NCBI RefSeq assembly: GCF_026914185.1
Contig: NC_070565.1
Coordinates: 2,294,001 to 2,358,000 of the forward strand
Reading direction: 5' to 3'
DNA from: Puccinia triticina
Lineage: Eukaryota; Basidiomycota; Pucciniomycetes; Pucciniales; Pucciniaceae
Length of the DNA stretch: 64,000 nt
The translations under genes were made by a program, and so were the position numbers. Positions 62,879-64,000 of this stretch are shown in pieces (positions within the stretch are counted from its first letter, which is position 1; each line of letters begins with the position of its first letter). The notes below the pieces were generated by a model that saw nothing but the letters and a program-made list of their open reading frames with translations, ran no database searches and was not told the origin of the DNA.

Positions 62879-63023
62879 GGGGGGTTCACAATAACAGTTT
62901 TTGTTTCCCGCGGCTCCCAATTTGGTTAGTTGCGTTTGACATACTCGCTGCAAGAGCCCGCTCAAGCAACCTTATAGTGATACTTGGGTCCCCTAAAACT
63001 GTTATCCTGATTGTGAACCCCCC
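62879..63023. mobile_element. 145-bp TA-flanked MITE (mariner-like termini)
   Basis: The termini GGGGGGTTCACAATAACAGT and, in reverse complement, GGGGGGTTCACAATCAGGAT share GGGGGGTTCACAAT and, further in, AACAGTTTT. TA lies on both sides (62877-62878 and 63024-63025). The size, the TA duplication and the lack of coding fit a Tc1/mariner-type MITE. Confidence 0.75.
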
Positions 63024-63025
63024 TA

Positions 63026-63750
63026 TTATCAAATTGTAACAGATATTTCCTGTGAAGTGACCCATCCTCTGGATACACATAGATCAACACCTCCAAAATA
63101 CTTGAACAAGTCTTCCAGAAACTCAACTATGGCCAGAAGAAAAAAAAAATCAGATTTAGTTTGCTTGAAATCAGTTTTCCCAACCCCTATTTCATTACAT
63201 TATCCATCTCTTTGCTAGTAATTACAGTTTTTCACCCCTACAGAAATGTAACATATGATATAAAAAATAGTCTCCATCACGTGATAATGTAATGCAGACA
63301 AAAAACTCAAAGTATCTGATGATAATAATGTAGGAAATTACTGATAATGATAATGATAAAAAAACATTGGACCTACTTCGCGCAGCAGCAAAAATCTCTT
63401 TGCGCACAGAATGGACCGTCCCCCAACGTCAAGCCCGCTGTGCGCGCAAGCCAAAAAATACTTCACGCACAGCAACTTCCCCTGAAAGAAGGAGGGAGTT
63501 TTTCTGGGTTTTTTTTGGATGGCTCAAAAGAGGGGGTCTTGCTTGCCCCCTCCAAAAAATCTTGGTTTTTTTGGAGGTGTCCTCCATCATGTAATTTTTT
63601 TTATAATATGAATCCAAAAAATAAGCTCCCCCTGCCCCAATAACCCACCCCGGGGAATTTTGACCTGCCAAAACTCAAGCGGTTGGGTATGCAGCCCCTC
63701 GAAAAGAAAGTTCGAGGGGCAGCAGCTCCGGCTAACTCCCAGCCGCCGTG
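63026..63750. other. No gene recognised
   Basis: Repeated GATAATGTAATGCA-type words (62840, 62866, 63283) and their inverse ATTACATTATCC (63195) suggest another decayed inverted repeat around 62510-63300. 63697-63721 is a small hairpin (CCCCTCGAA/TTCGAGGGG). Confidence 0.4.
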
Positions 63751-64000
63751 CCGTGCCAATGGCCGGCACAGGCCATCAAGCGGAGTTACACGCTCCCTGA
63801 TGACCGGCCAGCACAGACTACTGGTCATTGAGGGAATCATGTACTCCTCTTGATGGCCACTCTGTTTCGGTCATCAACAGGAGTACAAACTTCCCTCAAT
63901 GAAGTTCCGGTCACAAGGGGAGTGTTCACTCCTCTTGACAACCGGAGCAACTGGGCCATCAAGGGGAGTACGTACATACATACTCCTCTCTTGATGACCG
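63751..64000. repeat. Palindromic minisatellite, continuing off the right edge
   Basis: Degenerate hairpin units combine GGCCATCAAG, GGAGTACAC..TCCCT and TGATGACCGG, for example AGGGAATCATGTACTCCTCT and CATCAACAGGAGTACAAACT. The format is as in the 44- and 46-bp arrays. The array runs past 64000, so its size is unknown. Confidence 0.65.

Overview
The window is a transposon-dense stretch of a filamentous fungal nuclear genome. A basidiomycete is likely, and a rust (Pucciniales) is my best guess, made from the style of the Copia and Gypsy proteins, the extreme repeat load and the short introns of 72-119 nt. That placement is inference; no ribosomal or other marker gene is present. Recognisable host coding sequence is scarce: a six-exon RPA32/RFA2 homologue on the minus strand (7745-8966) with two apparent in-frame stops, a frameshifted chromodomain remnant (about 10436-10710), and a few unassigned ORFs.

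Layout. 203-4799 is a 4.6 kb foldback element whose two arms carry a ~173-bp tandem repeat in opposite orientations; a 446-bp MITE is nested in it (7-bp target duplication). 5535-6289 is a hAT-type MITE (8-bp duplication) filled with a palindromic minisatellite. 14236-22060 is a 44-bp palindromic satellite split by an RT-less Gypsy-class LTR element (15151-21337, minus strand, 700-bp LTRs, duplication CGGTG). That element is itself invaded by a hAT MITE (19703-20629) lying exactly one target duplication from its 5' LTR, and by a second MITE (15896-16281). 22273-26919 is a 5'-truncated, multiply disrupted Copia element. It abuts a decayed Gypsy fragment (26920-30760, minus).

35451-38230 is a small non-autonomous LTR element whose only sizeable ORF carries an integrase-type zinc domain. 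41427-42135 is a TIR element with a 10-bp duplication. 43058-43950 is a 46-bp palindromic satellite. 45681-45976 is a third hAT MITE, without an array. 47302-61180 is an old Gypsy element (minus strand, ~834-bp LTRs) whose primer-binding region is a spliced, CCA-ended tRNA-Tyr sequence. A very young Ty3/Gypsy chromovirus (50316-56290, apparently identical 187-bp LTRs, duplication CCCAG) sits inside its RT. The right edge (62560-64000) holds two small MITEs and the start of another palindromic array.

How the parts work together. The young chromovirus is the only element close to functional. It has Gag with a zinc knuckle, a slippery heptamer followed by a stem-loop at the gag/pol overlap, protease, RT, RNase H and integrase with a C-terminal chromodomain, and a 10-nt LTR/PBS complementarity typical of Tf1-style self-priming. 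A single in-frame TGA interrupts pol. The most novel-looking features are the recurrent palindromic minisatellites, two of them inside hAT MITEs, and a ~85-nt splice-donor-bearing cassette repeated at the ORF boundaries of the older Gypsy family.
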